Assembly (NCBI RefSeq): GCF_004362525.1
Contig: NZ_SNXS01000001.1
Span: forward strand, 1,167,510 to 1,231,509
Length of the DNA stretch: 64,000 bases
Direction: 5' to 3'
DNA from: Roseateles toxinivorans
Lineage (GTDB): Bacteria > Pseudomonadota > Gammaproteobacteria > Burkholderiales > Burkholderiaceae_C
The translations under genes were made by a program, and so were the position numbers. Below the pieces are notes generated by a model, which worked only from the letters and a program-made list of their open reading frames with translations, was not told the DNA's origin and made no database searches. Below are positions 17,463 to 26,806 of the stretch, one piece after another (the stretch's first letter is position 1; every line of letters begins with the position of its first letter).

Positions 17463-18275
17463 TCAGCTGTTCGGAAAAAACAACTGCTCCCCACCAATCT
17501 TGTAGCTCGCGATCGCCGCCTTGCCCGCCGGTGACACCAGCCAGTCCGCGAAACGCTGTGCGGCAGCCAGCTTCACATGCGGGTGCCTGGCCGGGTTGAC
17601 GACGATCACGCCATAGGGATTGAACAGGCGCTGATCGCCCTCGACCAAGATGGCCAGCTCTCCGCGGTTCTTGAAGGCCAGCCAGGTGCCGCGGTCGGCC
17701 AGCACATAGCCGTTCATCGACGAGGCCATGTTCAGCGCCGGCCCCATGCCGCAGCCGCATTCGCGGTAGCCCTCGGGCTTGGCCGCCGCGACATCGATGC
17801 CGGCCTGTTTCCAGTAGCGCAGCTCGGCCGCATGAGTGCCGCTCTTGTCGCCGCGCGACACAAAGGGCTGGGCCGCGGCCTTGATCTTCAGCAGGCCGGC
17901 ACCCACGTCCTTGCCCTGCACCTTGGCCGGATCCGCCTTGGGTCCGACCAGCACGAAGTCGTTGTACATCACCGGCATGCGCTTCAGGCCGAAGCCCTCG
18001 GCGACGAACTTCTCCTCGGCCACCGTGTCATGCACCAGCACCGCATCGGCGTCGCCTCGGCGGCCCATGTCCAATGCCTGACCGGTGCCCAGCGCCACGA
18101 CGCGCACGGCAATGCCGGTCTCCTTGGTGAACTGGGGCAGCAGGTGACCGAACAGACCGGACTGCTCGGTGGAGGTGGTCGAAGCCACGACGATGGAGGT
18201 CTCCTGCGCTGAGGCAAGACCCGACACCAGGAGGGCCGCCGCAATCAACGGGCGCAACAGACGGCGTGATTTCAT
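17463..18275 (-). CDS. tupA: Tungstate ABC transporter substrate-binding protein
   Basis: A periplasmic binding protein of about 270 residues. A signal peptide (RLLRPLIAAALLVSGLASA) is followed by the oxyanion-binding pattern VVASTTSTEQSGLF typical of TupA/WtpA-like proteins, which bind tungstate more tightly than molybdate. A later SRGDKSGTHAAE motif also fits. The ATG at 18275 overlaps the tupC stop (TGATG). A TTG at 18284 has a better-spaced AAAGGAG and is a real alternative start adding three residues. It is the last gene of a tight operon. Confidence 0.88.
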   Translation of the reverse strand: MKSRRLLRPLIAAALLVSGLASAQETSIVVASTTSTEQSGLFGHLLPQFTKETGIAVRVVALGTGQALDMGRRGDADAVLVHDTVAEEKFVAEGFGLKRMPVMYNDFVLVGPKADPAKVQGKDVGAGLLKIKAAAQPFVSRGDKSGTHAAELRYWKQAGIDVAAAKPEGYRECGCGMGPALNMASSMNGYVLADRGTWLAFKNRGELAILVEGDQRLFNPYGVIVVNPARHPHVKLAAAQRFADWLVSPAGKAAIASYKIGGEQLFFPNS

Positions 18276-18970
18276 CAGGACCAAGGGAGTTCTCCTTTGA
18301 GGAACAGTTGAGCCTCCTGAGGCAGGGGGCCGTTGAAAAACGCTTGCGGCGACAGGTCCGCCAGCACCTTGCCGGCCTCCAGATAGAGCACGCGGGTGCC
18401 CAGGCGCTTGGCCTGGCCCAGATTGTGGGTGCTCATCACCAGGGTCATTCCCTCAGCGGCAAAGGCCTCGATCAGGGCCTCGACCTCGCGCTTGGCGCCG
18501 GGGTCGAGATTGGCGGTGGGCTCGTCGAGGAAGAGCAGCTGCGGCTGCAGACCCCAGGCCCGAGCAAGCGCCAAACGCTGCTGCTGGCCGCCGGACAACA
18601 CCCGTGCCGGCCGTTGCGCCATGTCGGTCAGCCCGACGCGTGCCAGGGCCTGGCGTGCCCGCTCCGGTCGCTGCCCACGCGGCACGCCGGCCAGCCACAG
18701 GGCCAGCACCACGTTGTGCCAGACCGAGAGGCTTAGCAGGAACGGTCGCTGGGCGACCATGGCCTGGCGCAAGACCTGGTCCGCGAGCAGACGCCGGCCC
18801 TCGAAGAGCTGCAGCCCGTGCAGCACTCGCAGCAGAGTGGTCTTGCCCGAACCATTGGCGCCCAGCAGCATCAGACGCTCGCCGGACTGGATCTGCAGCG
18901 TGGTTGGGTGCAAGGCCGTGTGGTCACCAAAGCGCACCGTGGCGGCGTCCAAGCGCAGCAGGGCCGTCAT
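18275..18970 (-). CDS. tupC: Tungstate ABC transporter ATP-binding protein
   Basis: A 231-residue ABC ATPase with Walker A GANGSGKTT (near residue 38), signature LSGGQQQR, Walker B LLFLDEPTANLD and the switch His in MSTHNLGQ. It powers import with TupB. ATGA overlaps the tupB stop at 18967-18970, and the stop overlaps the tupA start. Assignment to tungstate rests on the neighbouring TupA. Confidence 0.88.
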   Translation of the reverse strand: MTALLRLDAATVRFGDHTALHPTTLQIQSGERLMLLGANGSGKTTLLRVLHGLQLFEGRRLLADQVLRQAMVAQRPFLLSLSVWHNVVLALWLAGVPRGQRPERARQALARVGLTDMAQRPARVLSGGQQQRLALARAWGLQPQLLFLDEPTANLDPGAKREVEALIEAFAAEGMTLVMSTHNLGQAKRLGTRVLYLEAGKVLADLSPQAFFNGPLPQEAQLFLKGELPWS

Positions 18971-19671
18971 ATACGCTCCGCCCCGACCAGCCGCGGCCCA
19001 CTCTGCGCCAGCGCGATCAGCAAGTTGATCAGGCCTACCACGGCCAGCAAGACAATGCCCAGCGCCAGGGCAAGCGGCAGGTCGCCCTTGCTGGTTTCCA
19101 GCGCGATGCTGGTCGTCATCACCCGGGTCAGGCCGTCGATATTGCCGCCCACCATCATCACCGCGCCCACCTCGGAGATGGCGCGACCAAAGGCCGTCAG
19201 CAGCACCGTCAGCAAGGCCCAGCGTTCATGCAGCATCAGCAGGCCGGCGCTGAGCATCGGGCCGGCGCCCATCGATTTCAAGGTATCACCGCCCTCGACC
19301 AGCGCACCCACCAGCAGCTGACGCGTCAGCGCCGCCACGATGGGGGTGACCAGGATGCTTTGAGCGACCACCATCGCACCCGGCGTGAACAGGATGCCCC
19401 AGGCCCCCAGCGGGCCCGAGCGCGACAGCAACAGATAGACCAGCAACCCCACCACCACCGAAGGCAGGGCCAGCAGCGTGTTGAGCAGCGCCACCACGCC
19501 GCGCTGGCCCGGGAAGCGCGCCACCGCCAGCCAGGCGCCCAGCAGCAGACCCAGCAGGCCGCCGATCAGGCAGGCACCGGCGCTGACACGCAGCGACAGC
19601 AGCACGACGCTCAGCAAGTTGGCGTCGGTGTGCGTGATCAGGGCCCAGGCGGTGGCAATGCTGTCGCTCAT
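18967..19671 (-). CDS. tupB: Tungstate ABC transporter permease
   Basis: A 234-residue inner-membrane permease with about five hydrophobic segments and an EAA-like cytoplasmic loop ([12 protein letters not shown]). The pattern [17 protein letters not shown] is typical of molybdate/tungstate/sulfate-class permeases. The frame is open upstream to 20115, but the true start is the ATG at 19671, which overlaps the stop of the upstream iron-enzyme gene (ATGA). Gene order B-C-A differs from the more usual A-B-C. Confidence 0.87.
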   Translation of the reverse strand: MSDSIATAWALITHTDANLLSVVLLSLRVSAGACLIGGLLGLLLGAWLAVARFPGQRGVVALLNTLLALPSVVVGLLVYLLLSRSGPLGAWGILFTPGAMVVAQSILVTPIVAALTRQLLVGALVEGGDTLKSMGAGPMLSAGLLMLHERWALLTVLLTAFGRAISEVGAVMMVGGNIDGLTRVMTTSIALETSKGDLPLALALGIVLLAVVGLINLLIALAQSGPRLVGAERI

Positions 19672-20876
19672 GCGGAACAGGACCTGAAGCCGACAAAGCC
19701 CACATCGTGCAGCTCGCTCCAGGCCTCTCGGGCCTTGGGGTGGCGCATGCGCGGCGCACTGGCAAATGAGGCGCCGCGCACGGCGCAGGCAGCGCTGCCG
19801 GGCGGGCGGGCACGCCAGGGCGCCATGGTTGCGCCGGGCAGCAGGCGCAGGCCGCTGCTGGTCCATTCCTGCACCTGGCCCCATTGCAGGCCCCGGGAGC
19901 GGCCCTGTACCGCTGCAAGCTCCCACTCCACCTCGGTGGGCAGGCGCCGCCCGGCCCAGCGGCACCAGGCCAGCGCCTCGTGCAGGCTCACATGCATGAC
20001 CGGCTGCAGCATCGACAGCCGCGTGCTGTGACCAAAGCGGCGCACCAGCACGCCGTTGCCGACCTGCTCGACATAGCGCGGACTGCGCCGTCCCTCGGCC
20101 TGCACCCAGGCCCAACCAGCTTCGCTCCAGCAGTCGCGCCTGTCATAGCCGCCATCGGCGATGAACTCGGTGTACTGGGCCCAGTTGACCGGCTGCGCAT
20201 CGATCTCGAACTCGGGCACCTGGATCTGCAGCGCACCGCCCTCGTAGTCCAGCACCAGACCCGGCCCCGCGTGGCCCAGCGACCAACTCGTCGCCGGGCA
20301 CAGCAGGGCCTCCCGCGGCGCCTGGGGCACGGGGCCGTGGACCAGCTCATCGAGCTGGCGGCCACCCAGGTCCAGCGCCTGCACCCAGCTCATCAAGTCC
20401 TCGGCATGGCGGTCTTCGTGCAGCAGGGCAAGGCGGAAGAAGTACAGGCTGTCATCACCCGGGCCGGCGGACTCCAGCAGCTCCAGGGTCAGGTCCAGCG
20501 TCGTGGCCAGGTAGTCGCGCACGGCCATTGCGTCGGGGCCTGGGTCGCCCCGGCCCGCATCCCATTGCGGGCCGTCCTCGGAGAACCAGGAGTCGGCGCG
20601 GGGCTCGACCGAGGCCAGCCGCGGCAGACTGGGGTCGCACAAAGCCCCTCGTTCGCGTTGCAGATTGCGCGCCAGCCAGTACTCCTGGAACCAGCCGACA
20701 TGGCCGACATGCCACAGCGCCAGGCCGGCCAGACCCGACTTCTCCTGGGCCTGCTCCAGCGCCGAGAGCAGGCGCAAGGTGTGGTTGCGCGCGTCCATCA
20801 AGGCCAGCGACAGCAGCTCACGACCCGCCTGGCGCATGGCCATGGGGTCCAACAGGGGCGAGTTGCTGTGGGGCAT
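19668..20876 (-). CDS. EgtB/SenA-like nonheme iron C-S or C-Se bond-forming enzyme (DinB + FGE domains)
   Basis: A 402-residue protein of the sulfoxide-synthase class. The N-terminal DinB-like helical bundle has [11 protein letters not shown] (His56/His59) and [10 protein letters not shown] (His153, His157), the iron-binding three-His pattern. The C-terminal formylglycine-enzyme fold (residues about 205-402) has [16 protein letters not shown] and GFVGFR. Such enzymes join a thiol or selenosugar to hercynine (ergothioneine or selenoneine synthesis) or act on related substrates. No methyltransferase (EgtD) or SenB/SenC gene is nearby, so the substrate is open. The start at 20876 is an ATG; a TTG at 20930 is less likely. 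It overlaps tupB by four bases. Confidence 0.78.
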   Translation of the reverse strand: MPHSNSPLLDPMAMRQAGRELLSLALMDARNHTLRLLSALEQAQEKSGLAGLALWHVGHVGWFQEYWLARNLQRERGALCDPSLPRLASVEPRADSWFSEDGPQWDAGRGDPGPDAMAVRDYLATTLDLTLELLESAGPGDDSLYFFRLALLHEDRHAEDLMSWVQALDLGGRQLDELVHGPVPQAPREALLCPATSWSLGHAGPGLVLDYEGGALQIQVPEFEIDAQPVNWAQYTEFIADGGYDRRDCWSEAGWAWVQAEGRRSPRYVEQVGNGVLVRRFGHSTRLSMLQPVMHVSLHEALAWCRWAGRRLPTEVEWELAAVQGRSRGLQWGQVQEWTSSGLRLLPGATMAPWRARPPGSAACAVRGASFASAPRMRHPKAREAWSELHDVGFVGFRSCSA

Positions 20877-20926
20877 CGTTATTTGGAGGCGGACGGTTGC
20901 GGACGATTGTGACCCAGAACGGGCGG

Positions 20927-22783
20927 TCAATCGCCGCGCACCACGCCCTCGCGCCGGGGATCCGCGCCGCCGAACCAGCCGCCGGGCCGGCGCTCTATCG
21001 CCTGCAGGCCACTGGTCATCTCTGTCTCAATGACCTGGTGGCCGCGCGCCTTCAGAGCCTGGGCGGTGGCGGCCGGGAAGCGGCCCTGCTCCAGCAGGCT
21101 GGGGCTGTTGAAGTTGCCGAAGTTGGGCAGGCTGATCGCCTGTTGCGCGTCCAGCGCCCATTGCTGCGTGCCGATCAGCGTTTTCGCCACGAAGTGGATG
21201 ATGGCCGGGCCGCCGGGCGAACCCAGGCTCATCAGCAGCTGGCCGCTGCTGCCATCGAACACCAGGGTCGGGCTCATGCTGGAGCGCGGCCGCTTGCCCG
21301 GCTGCAGCCGGTTGGCCACCGCCCTGCCCTGGCCATCGGTCGGCGCCAGCGAGAAATCGGTCAGTTGGTTGTTGAGCAGGAAACCGCCGGCCTTGCCGCT
21401 GCCGCCGTCGGACATCAGGCGCGAGCCGAACACCGCCTCGATGGTGGTCGTCATCGCCACCGCCCGGCCCTGACCGTCGATGATGCTGATGTGGCTGGTG
21501 CCGTACTCCGGCTGGGCGGCCTGCGGGGCATAGGCGCTGCGCTCTCCGCCCGGCTGGCCGGCCCGGGCCTGGCCCATGCTCTTGGGGCCGATCAAGGCGG
21601 CACGCTGCTTCAGATAGGCGGGCGCCAGCAGGCTGGCCCAGGCGCCACCGGGCGCGGCTACGAAGTCCGGGTCGGCGATGAACAGGTCGCGGTCGGCAAA
21701 GGCCAGGCGCGAGGCCTCAAGATAGCGGTGCAACCAGTCGGCCGAGGGCATGACCTGGCCCTGCTCGGTGCCGAACGCAGTGCCGACTTCGGGTACCTGC
21801 TCCAGCAGGCCGAGGATCTGCATCACCGTCAGATGACCCGATGAGGGCGGCGGAAAGCCGCAGACGCGCAGGCTGCGCTCGGGGCGGGCCTTCCAGGGGG
21901 AGCACAGGGCCTCGCGCTTCTTCGGCTGGTAGGCCGCCAGATCAGCCAGGGCCAGCCGCCCCGGATTGCCGGCATGGCGCTGCACCCGGTGCACGATATC
22001 GGCGGCCACCGCCCCGCCGTAAAAGGCATCCGAGCCCTCGCGCGCCACCGCACGCAGCACCTCGGCCAGGGCCGGGTTCTTCAGCAGATGGCCCACCGGC
22101 AGCGGCTCGCCATCGGCGCGGTAGTACAGCGGCCCGGCCTGCGGGTCCAGCCGCAGCGCGCGCTCGCCGCTCAGCAGGCCATGCAGCCGCGGGCTGATGC
22201 GAAAGCCCTGCTCGGCCAGGCGTATGGCCGGCTCGAACAGCGAGGCCCATGGCAGAACACCCTGCTCCTTGTGTGCCTGCTCCAGCATGCGCAGCACGCC
22301 CGGCGTGCCGACGGCACGGCCGCCCACCATGGCCCGCATCATGGGCATGGCCTTGCCGTCGGCCTGCATGAACAGGTTCTCGTCGGCTCCGGCCGGTGCG
22401 GTCTCGCGACCATCCCAGGCCGCCAAGGCCCGACCGTCCCAGCTGAGCAGAAAGGCGCCGCCGCCGATGCCACTGGACTGCGGCTCCACCAGGGCCAGCA
22501 CCATCTGCACGGCAATCGCGGCGTCCAGTGCAGAGCCGCCGGCCTTCAGCACCTGATAGCCAGCATCGGTGGCCAGGGGATTGGCGGCGGCCACCGCAAA
22601 GCGTTGCGTCGCCCAGCCCGATTTGGCCTGGTAGCCGGAGCCGGCCTCGGGCAGTTCGGGCACGCGATAGTCCAGCGCCGGGTACTGTGGGGCGCGGGCG
22701 CCCGTGCAGGCCGATAGCCACAGCACGCCGCCCAGCAGCAGCGCCGCCGGGCCGCGCCGTCCCCTTCTCGCGAATTGAGCCAA
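20927..22783 (-). CDS. ggt: Gamma-glutamyltransferase (lipoprotein form)
   Basis: A 618-residue gamma-glutamyl hydrolase/transferase of the Ntn family, made as a precursor that cuts itself into two subunits. The nucleophile Thr is in [13 protein letters not shown], and [10 protein letters not shown] and SPGG motifs of the small subunit follow. The N-terminus has a lipobox (GGVLWLSAC), suggesting a membrane-anchored periplasmic form. A TTG at 22783 is chosen as start because GAGGAG lies seven bases ahead. It may cleave glutathione or other gamma-glutamyl thiols. It lies 50 bases upstream of the EgtB-like gene, same strand, so probably in the same transcript. Confidence 0.88.
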   Translation of the reverse strand: MAQFARRGRRGPAALLLGGVLWLSACTGARAPQYPALDYRVPELPEAGSGYQAKSGWATQRFAVAAANPLATDAGYQVLKAGGSALDAAIAVQMVLALVEPQSSGIGGGAFLLSWDGRALAAWDGRETAPAGADENLFMQADGKAMPMMRAMVGGRAVGTPGVLRMLEQAHKEQGVLPWASLFEPAIRLAEQGFRISPRLHGLLSGERALRLDPQAGPLYYRADGEPLPVGHLLKNPALAEVLRAVAREGSDAFYGGAVAADIVHRVQRHAGNPGRLALADLAAYQPKKREALCSPWKARPERSLRVCGFPPPSSGHLTVMQILGLLEQVPEVGTAFGTEQGQVMPSADWLHRYLEASRLAFADRDLFIADPDFVAAPGGAWASLLAPAYLKQRAALIGPKSMGQARAGQPGGERSAYAPQAAQPEYGTSHISIIDGQGRAVAMTTTIEAVFGSRLMSDGGSGKAGGFLLNNQLTDFSLAPTDGQGRAVANRLQPGKRPRSSMSPTLVFDGSSGQLLMSLGSPGGPAIIHFVAKTLIGTQQWALDAQQAISLPNFGNFNSPSLLEQGRFPAATAQALKARGHQVIETEMTSGLQAIERRPGGWFGGADPRREGVVRGD

Positions 22784-22790
22784 ATCAAGT

Positions 22791-22796
22791 CTCCTC
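22791..22796 (-). promoter_or_regulatory. Ribosome binding site supporting a TTG start for ggt
   Basis: On the - strand GAGGAG is followed after seven bases by TTG (22783-22781), which begins [11 protein letters not shown] and the lipoprotein signal. Longer in-frame openings upstream lack a ribosome site and would bury the signal peptide. Confidence 0.65.
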
Positions 22797-22905
22797 GGTC
22801 GTTTGCGGCGATCATCATGCCGTGAATCGTTGGGGATTCGCAGCATCTCACACAGCGCCGCCGCTACACTGGCGCGGCAGAAAACGACCGAGATCAGAAC
22901 TAACC

Positions 22906-25500
22906 ATGTGGCGCCCGCAGTTTGTACGCCCCAGTCAAGGCTGGATGGGCGCGTCGTCGGCGCGTCTGCTGGTCGCCGCCGGCCTGCTGGCCACCGCACT
23001 GGCGGTGATTCTGTGGATGAGCTTGCAGCTCGAATACCGCACCGAGGTCGATGCCCTGCTCGATGGGTCGACCCGAAGCACGCAGAAACTGGCCTCGCGC
23101 ACCACCGAGGTGTTGGACCGCGTGCTGCACACCACCCAGCTGATACGGCGCCTGCGCGACTCCGAACGCCAAATGAACCTGAAGAGTCTGGCCGCCGAGG
23201 GGCTGCTGGCCCAGGAATTTGCCAAGGCCATCATGGTCGCCGACAAGAACGGCTTGGTGATCGACTCCGCCGGCACCGATCTGGCGCCGAGTGTGGCCGA
23301 CGAGGACTATTTCAAGCGACTGGCCCGTGCCGCGCCAGGCAGTGTCGACATCGGTCCGACCGAGTTCCAGCAGGCGCTGGACGCCCCGCTGCTGCCGATC
23401 TCGCAGCGCATCGATGATGCGCAGGGACAGTTTGCTGGCGTCGTCACCGTACTGATACCGGCGCGGCTGCTGACCTCGGAACATGCCAGTAGCGAGGCTG
23501 CCAGCACCGCCGTCAGTCTGATAGGTCAGGACGGCCTGGTGCGGGCCCGGCTGCTGAACGGCAAGCTCAGTTATGGCGAGAAGGTGAATGCCGAGCGCGT
23601 GGCCGAGCGCGTCTCGACAGCGCGCGCGCTGCGCCTGCCGACGCAAAGCGAGATCGATGGCCGGGAGCGCTTCATCACCGCTCTGCCGCTGGACCGCTAC
23701 CCCCTGCTTGCCGTGGTGGCCACAGACGCCGACCAAGGCCTGGCCAACTACCGCCGCACGCGGCTGCGCCTGCTGCTGTGGGCCGCCGGCTTTGGCACCC
23801 TGCTTGGCCTGGGCACCTGGCTGCTGCTGCAGCAGCAGCGCCGCGTGGACGCCAGCAAGAAGGCCCAACAGCAGGCCGAGTCGCGTCTGCGTGCGGCGCT
23901 GGAGGGCAGCCTGGACGCGATCTCCATCATGCTGGCCCAGCGCGGCCCCAAGGGGCAGTTGCAGGACTTCCTGATCACCGATGCCAACAGCCGCGCCGCC
24001 GAGATGGTGGGGCTGCCGCTGGAGCAGATGCTGGGCCGGCCGCTGAGCGAGGCCTTCCCGGCCATGCGCAGCAGCCGGGCAATGGAGACCTTCGAGCAGG
24101 TGATCGTCAGCCGCGAGGCCAGCACCAGCGAGCTGCAGGCCACGCTGGGGCCGATGAAGGGGCGCTGGCTGCACCAGCAGGTGGTGGCGGTGGACGACGG
24201 GGTGGCCCTGATCTCGCGCGACATCACCGACCGCAAGCTGTCCGAGCGCGATCTGGACGAGAACCGCCGCTTTCTGCAGAACCTGCTCGACTTCCTGCCG
24301 CTGCCGGTCTATGCAAAGAGCATGCGTCCCGACGGCCTGGGCCTATACGAGTTCTGGAACCATGCGGCCGAGCGCAGCTTCCACATGCCGGCCGCCCAGG
24401 TCGTGGGCCGCACGGTGCGCGATCTCTATGCCCCGGCCGATGCCCAGCGTTTCGATGACCAGGACCTGCAGGTGCTGCGCGACGGCAAGCCGCGGCGCTT
24501 TCCGGGCCAGATCTTCGACGGCCCCGAGGGCCGCCGCTATTTCGACACCTTCAAGGCGCCGGTGCTCGGCGTGGATGGCGAGATGGACCATCTGCTGGTG
24601 ATCGCCGAGGACGTGACCGAGCGCCGCGCCTATGCTGAGCGCCTGGCCCTGGCCTCCAAGGTGATTGCAGAGACGGCCGATGCGGTGGTCGTGACCGATG
24701 CCGAGGACCGCATCATCGATGTCAACCGCGCCTTCTCGGCGATGACGGGCCGCACCCTGGCCCAGGTGGAGCACCGGCCGGCCACCGAGGTGGGCCTGCC
24801 GCCGGTGCCCGATTTCGCAACGCTGACCGGCAACGCCGATGCCCAACGCTGGGTCGGCGAGGCCCATCTGGTGCTGGCGGATGGCCAAGGCCTGGACATC
24901 TGGCTCAGCACCAGCCGCATCGTCGACGAAACCAGCCGTGCCACCCACCACGCCCGGGTGTTCAGCGACATCTCCATCCTCAAGGGGCATGAGAAGGCCC
25001 TGCAGGAAATGGCCCGCCGCGACAGCCTCACCGGCCTGCCCAACCGGCGGCATTTCGACGAGCGCCTGGCCGAGTCCTTGCGCCGCTTTGCGCGCTCCGG
25101 CCCGGCCGTGACGCTGATGTTCATCGATCTGGACGGCTTCAAGCGAGTCAATGACGAGTTGGGCCACGAGGCCGGTGACCAGCTGCTGATCGCGGTGGCG
25201 CGCCGGCTCACCGCCTGCGTGCGCGGCACCGATCTGGTGTTCCGCCTCGGCGGCGACGAGTTCACCGTGCTGCTGGAGGAGGCCGGCGACCGGGCGGCCG
25301 TGCAGACACTGTGCGAGCGCATCGTCGCCTCGCTGTCGCAGCCGCACCTGCTGGGTAGTCACGAGGCCGTCACCACGCCCAGCATAGGCGTGGCCGACGC
25401 GGTCATAGGCGAGAGCCCCGACGCCCTGTGCCGGCGCGCCGACCAGGCCATGTACGAGGCCAAGCGCGGCGGCAAAGGCACCTACCGCATCGCCGAATAG
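22906..25500 (+). CDS. Membrane diguanylate cyclase with periplasmic sensor and PAS domains
   Basis: An 864-residue enzyme predicted to make c-di-GMP. Membrane helices lie at about 16-37 and 286-310, with a Cache-like periplasmic sensor between them. Three PAS-like domains (about 325-445, 450-575, 580-700) lead to a C-terminal GGDEF domain. The active site RLGGDEF is intact (near 781), and an RGTD inhibitory site lies five residues before it, so product feedback is expected. There is no EAL domain. The ATG at 22906 is chosen over an open frame from 22528 because it gives the membrane anchor at the N-terminus. It is divergent from ggt with a 122-base gap. Confidence 0.9.
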   Translation: MWRPQFVRPSQGWMGASSARLLVAAGLLATALAVILWMSLQLEYRTEVDALLDGSTRSTQKLASRTTEVLDRVLHTTQLIRRLRDSERQMNLKSLAAEGLLAQEFAKAIMVADKNGLVIDSAGTDLAPSVADEDYFKRLARAAPGSVDIGPTEFQQALDAPLLPISQRIDDAQGQFAGVVTVLIPARLLTSEHASSEAASTAVSLIGQDGLVRARLLNGKLSYGEKVNAERVAERVSTARALRLPTQSEIDGRERFITALPLDRYPLLAVVATDADQGLANYRRTRLRLLLWAAGFGTLLGLGTWLLLQQQRRVDASKKAQQQAESRLRAALEGSLDAISIMLAQRGPKGQLQDFLITDANSRAAEMVGLPLEQMLGRPLSEAFPAMRSSRAMETFEQVIVSREASTSELQATLGPMKGRWLHQQVVAVDDGVALISRDITDRKLSERDLDENRRFLQNLLDFLPLPVYAKSMRPDGLGLYEFWNHAAERSFHMPAAQVVGRTVRDLYAPADAQRFDDQDLQVLRDGKPRRFPGQIFDGPEGRRYFDTFKAPVLGVDGEMDHLLVIAEDVTERRAYAERLALASKVIAETADAVVVTDAEDRIIDVNRAFSAMTGRTLAQVEHRPATEVGLPPVPDFATLTGNADAQRWVGEAHLVLADGQGLDIWLSTSRIVDETSRATHHARVFSDISILKGHEKALQEMARRDSLTGLPNRRHFDERLAESLRRFARSGPAVTLMFIDLDGFKRVNDELGHEAGDQLLIAVARRLTACVRGTDLVFRLGGDEFTVLLEEAGDRAAVQTLCERIVASLSQPHLLGSHEAVTTPSIGVADAVIGESPDALCRRADQAMYEAKRGGKGTYRIAE

Positions 25501-25510
25501 CGCGCGCCGG

Positions 25511-26806
25511 TCAGGGCAGCAAGCTCAGCAGGCGCTGCGCCATGCGCTCGGCGGCGCCGCGGTGCTGATCCGAGAAGGCCAGGCCGGCCTGTCCCGCCGC
25601 GGCCCGGGAAGCCGGCTCGGCCAGCAGGCGCTGGGCCTGCGCCAGGCCGGCGGCCATACCGTCCACCCTAAAGGCTGCGCCGGCCTGTCTTGAGAGCTCG
25701 GCGGCCTCGGCAAAATTGAAGGTATGCGGGCCCATCACGACCGGGCAGGCGCAGGCCGCCGCCTCGATCAGGTTCTGGCCGCCCAGCGGCGCAAAGCTGC
25801 CGCCCAGCAAGGCCACATCGGCCAGCCCGTAATAGAGGCCCATCTCGCCCATGCTGTCACCCAGCCAGGCGTCGGCGGCCAGGGCCTGGGCATCCGGGCC
25901 ATCGACAAAGCCGCTGCGCCGCGCCAGGGTCAGGCCATGCGCGGCCACCAGCTCGGCCACCTCGACGAAGCGCTGCGGATGGCGGGGCACCAGCAGCAAG
26001 AGCGGCCGTCGTTCGCCCTGGGGCCAGGCATGGGCCTGCCAAGCCCCCAGCAGCTGGGCCTCCTCTCCTTCACGGGTGACGGCGGCCAGCAGGACCGGCC
26101 GGCCGAGCAGTTCACGCCATTGCCGGCCGCGGGCCAGCAGGTCCGCATCGGGCGTCACATCGAACTTCAGATTGCCGGCCACCTCGACCGTCAGCGCCCC
26201 GCGCTCGCGCAGACGCTGGGCGTCGGCCTCGGTCTGGGCCAGAACCAGGCCGAAACTCTGCACGGCCGGGCGCAGGATGGCGTCCAGACGCGCGCCCTGA
26301 CGGCGGCTTTTCTCCGACAGACGGGCATTGGCCAGCGCCATCGGTACGCGGGCCTGGCGCGCCGCCCGCAGCAGATTGGGCCAGACCTCGGTTTCCATCA
26401 TCACCCCCAGCGCCGGCCTGAAGTGGCGCAGAAAGCGCCGCACCGCGCCGGGGCTGTCATAGGGCAGCCAGGCCTGGGCGTCGCCTTCGCGCAGGAGGGC
26501 GCGGCCGGCCTCGCGGCCGGTGGCCGTGCCATGGGTCAGCAGCAGGCGAAGGCCGGGCCGGTGGGCACGCAGCGCCGCGATCAGTGCCGTAGCGGCCCGT
26601 GTCTCGCCGAGCGACACCGCATGTATCCACAGCCAGCCGCTGCCGGCCTCGTCGGCCGGGTAGCGGCCGAAGCGCTCACCGATGGCGTGGCGGTAAAGCG
26701 GTTCGGCGCGACCCCGCATCCACAGCCGCAGCACATAGGCCGGCTGCATCAGCCGCAGCAGGCCCGAGTAGGCGCCGCGACTCAGCCGCCGCTGCCATGA
26801 ACTCAT
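25511..26806 (-). CDS. waaA: 3-deoxy-D-manno-octulosonic acid (Kdo) transferase
   Basis: A 431-residue GT30 glycosyltransferase that adds Kdo to the lipid A precursor at the inner face of the cytoplasmic membrane. It has the N-terminal membrane-associated helix, the WIHAVSLGE motif carrying the catalytic Glu, the METEVWPN motif and, in the C-terminal half, LLGGSFAPLGGQNLIEAA. The ATG follows directly on the stop of the phosphomannomutase gene, so the two form an operon. Confidence 0.93.
   Translation of the reverse strand: MSSWQRRLSRGAYSGLLRLMQPAYVLRLWMRGRAEPLYRHAIGERFGRYPADEAGSGWLWIHAVSLGETRAATALIAALRAHRPGLRLLLTHGTATGREAGRALLREGDAQAWLPYDSPGAVRRFLRHFRPALGVMMETEVWPNLLRAARQARVPMALANARLSEKSRRQGARLDAILRPAVQSFGLVLAQTEADAQRLRERGALTVEVAGNLKFDVTPDADLLARGRQWRELLGRPVLLAAVTREGEEAQLLGAWQAHAWPQGERRPLLLLVPRHPQRFVEVAELVAAHGLTLARRSGFVDGPDAQALAADAWLGDSMGEMGLYYGLADVALLGGSFAPLGGQNLIEAAACACPVVMGPHTFNFAEAAELSRQAGAAFRVDGMAAGLAQAQRLLAEPASRAAAGQAGLAFSDQHRGAAERMAQRLLSLLP

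Noticed and set aside
19668-20115. Long upstream extension of the tungstate permease
   Set aside because: It is another frame of the iron-enzyme gene; the permease start at 19671 shows the ATGA overlap typical of this operon.
22785-22813. Possible sigma-28 promoter before the diguanylate cyclase
   Set aside because: TCAAG is present but the second element matches GCCGATA poorly at the right spacing.
22528-22905. 126-residue extension of the diguanylate cyclase
   Set aside because: It is antisense to ggt and would move the membrane anchor away from the N-terminus.
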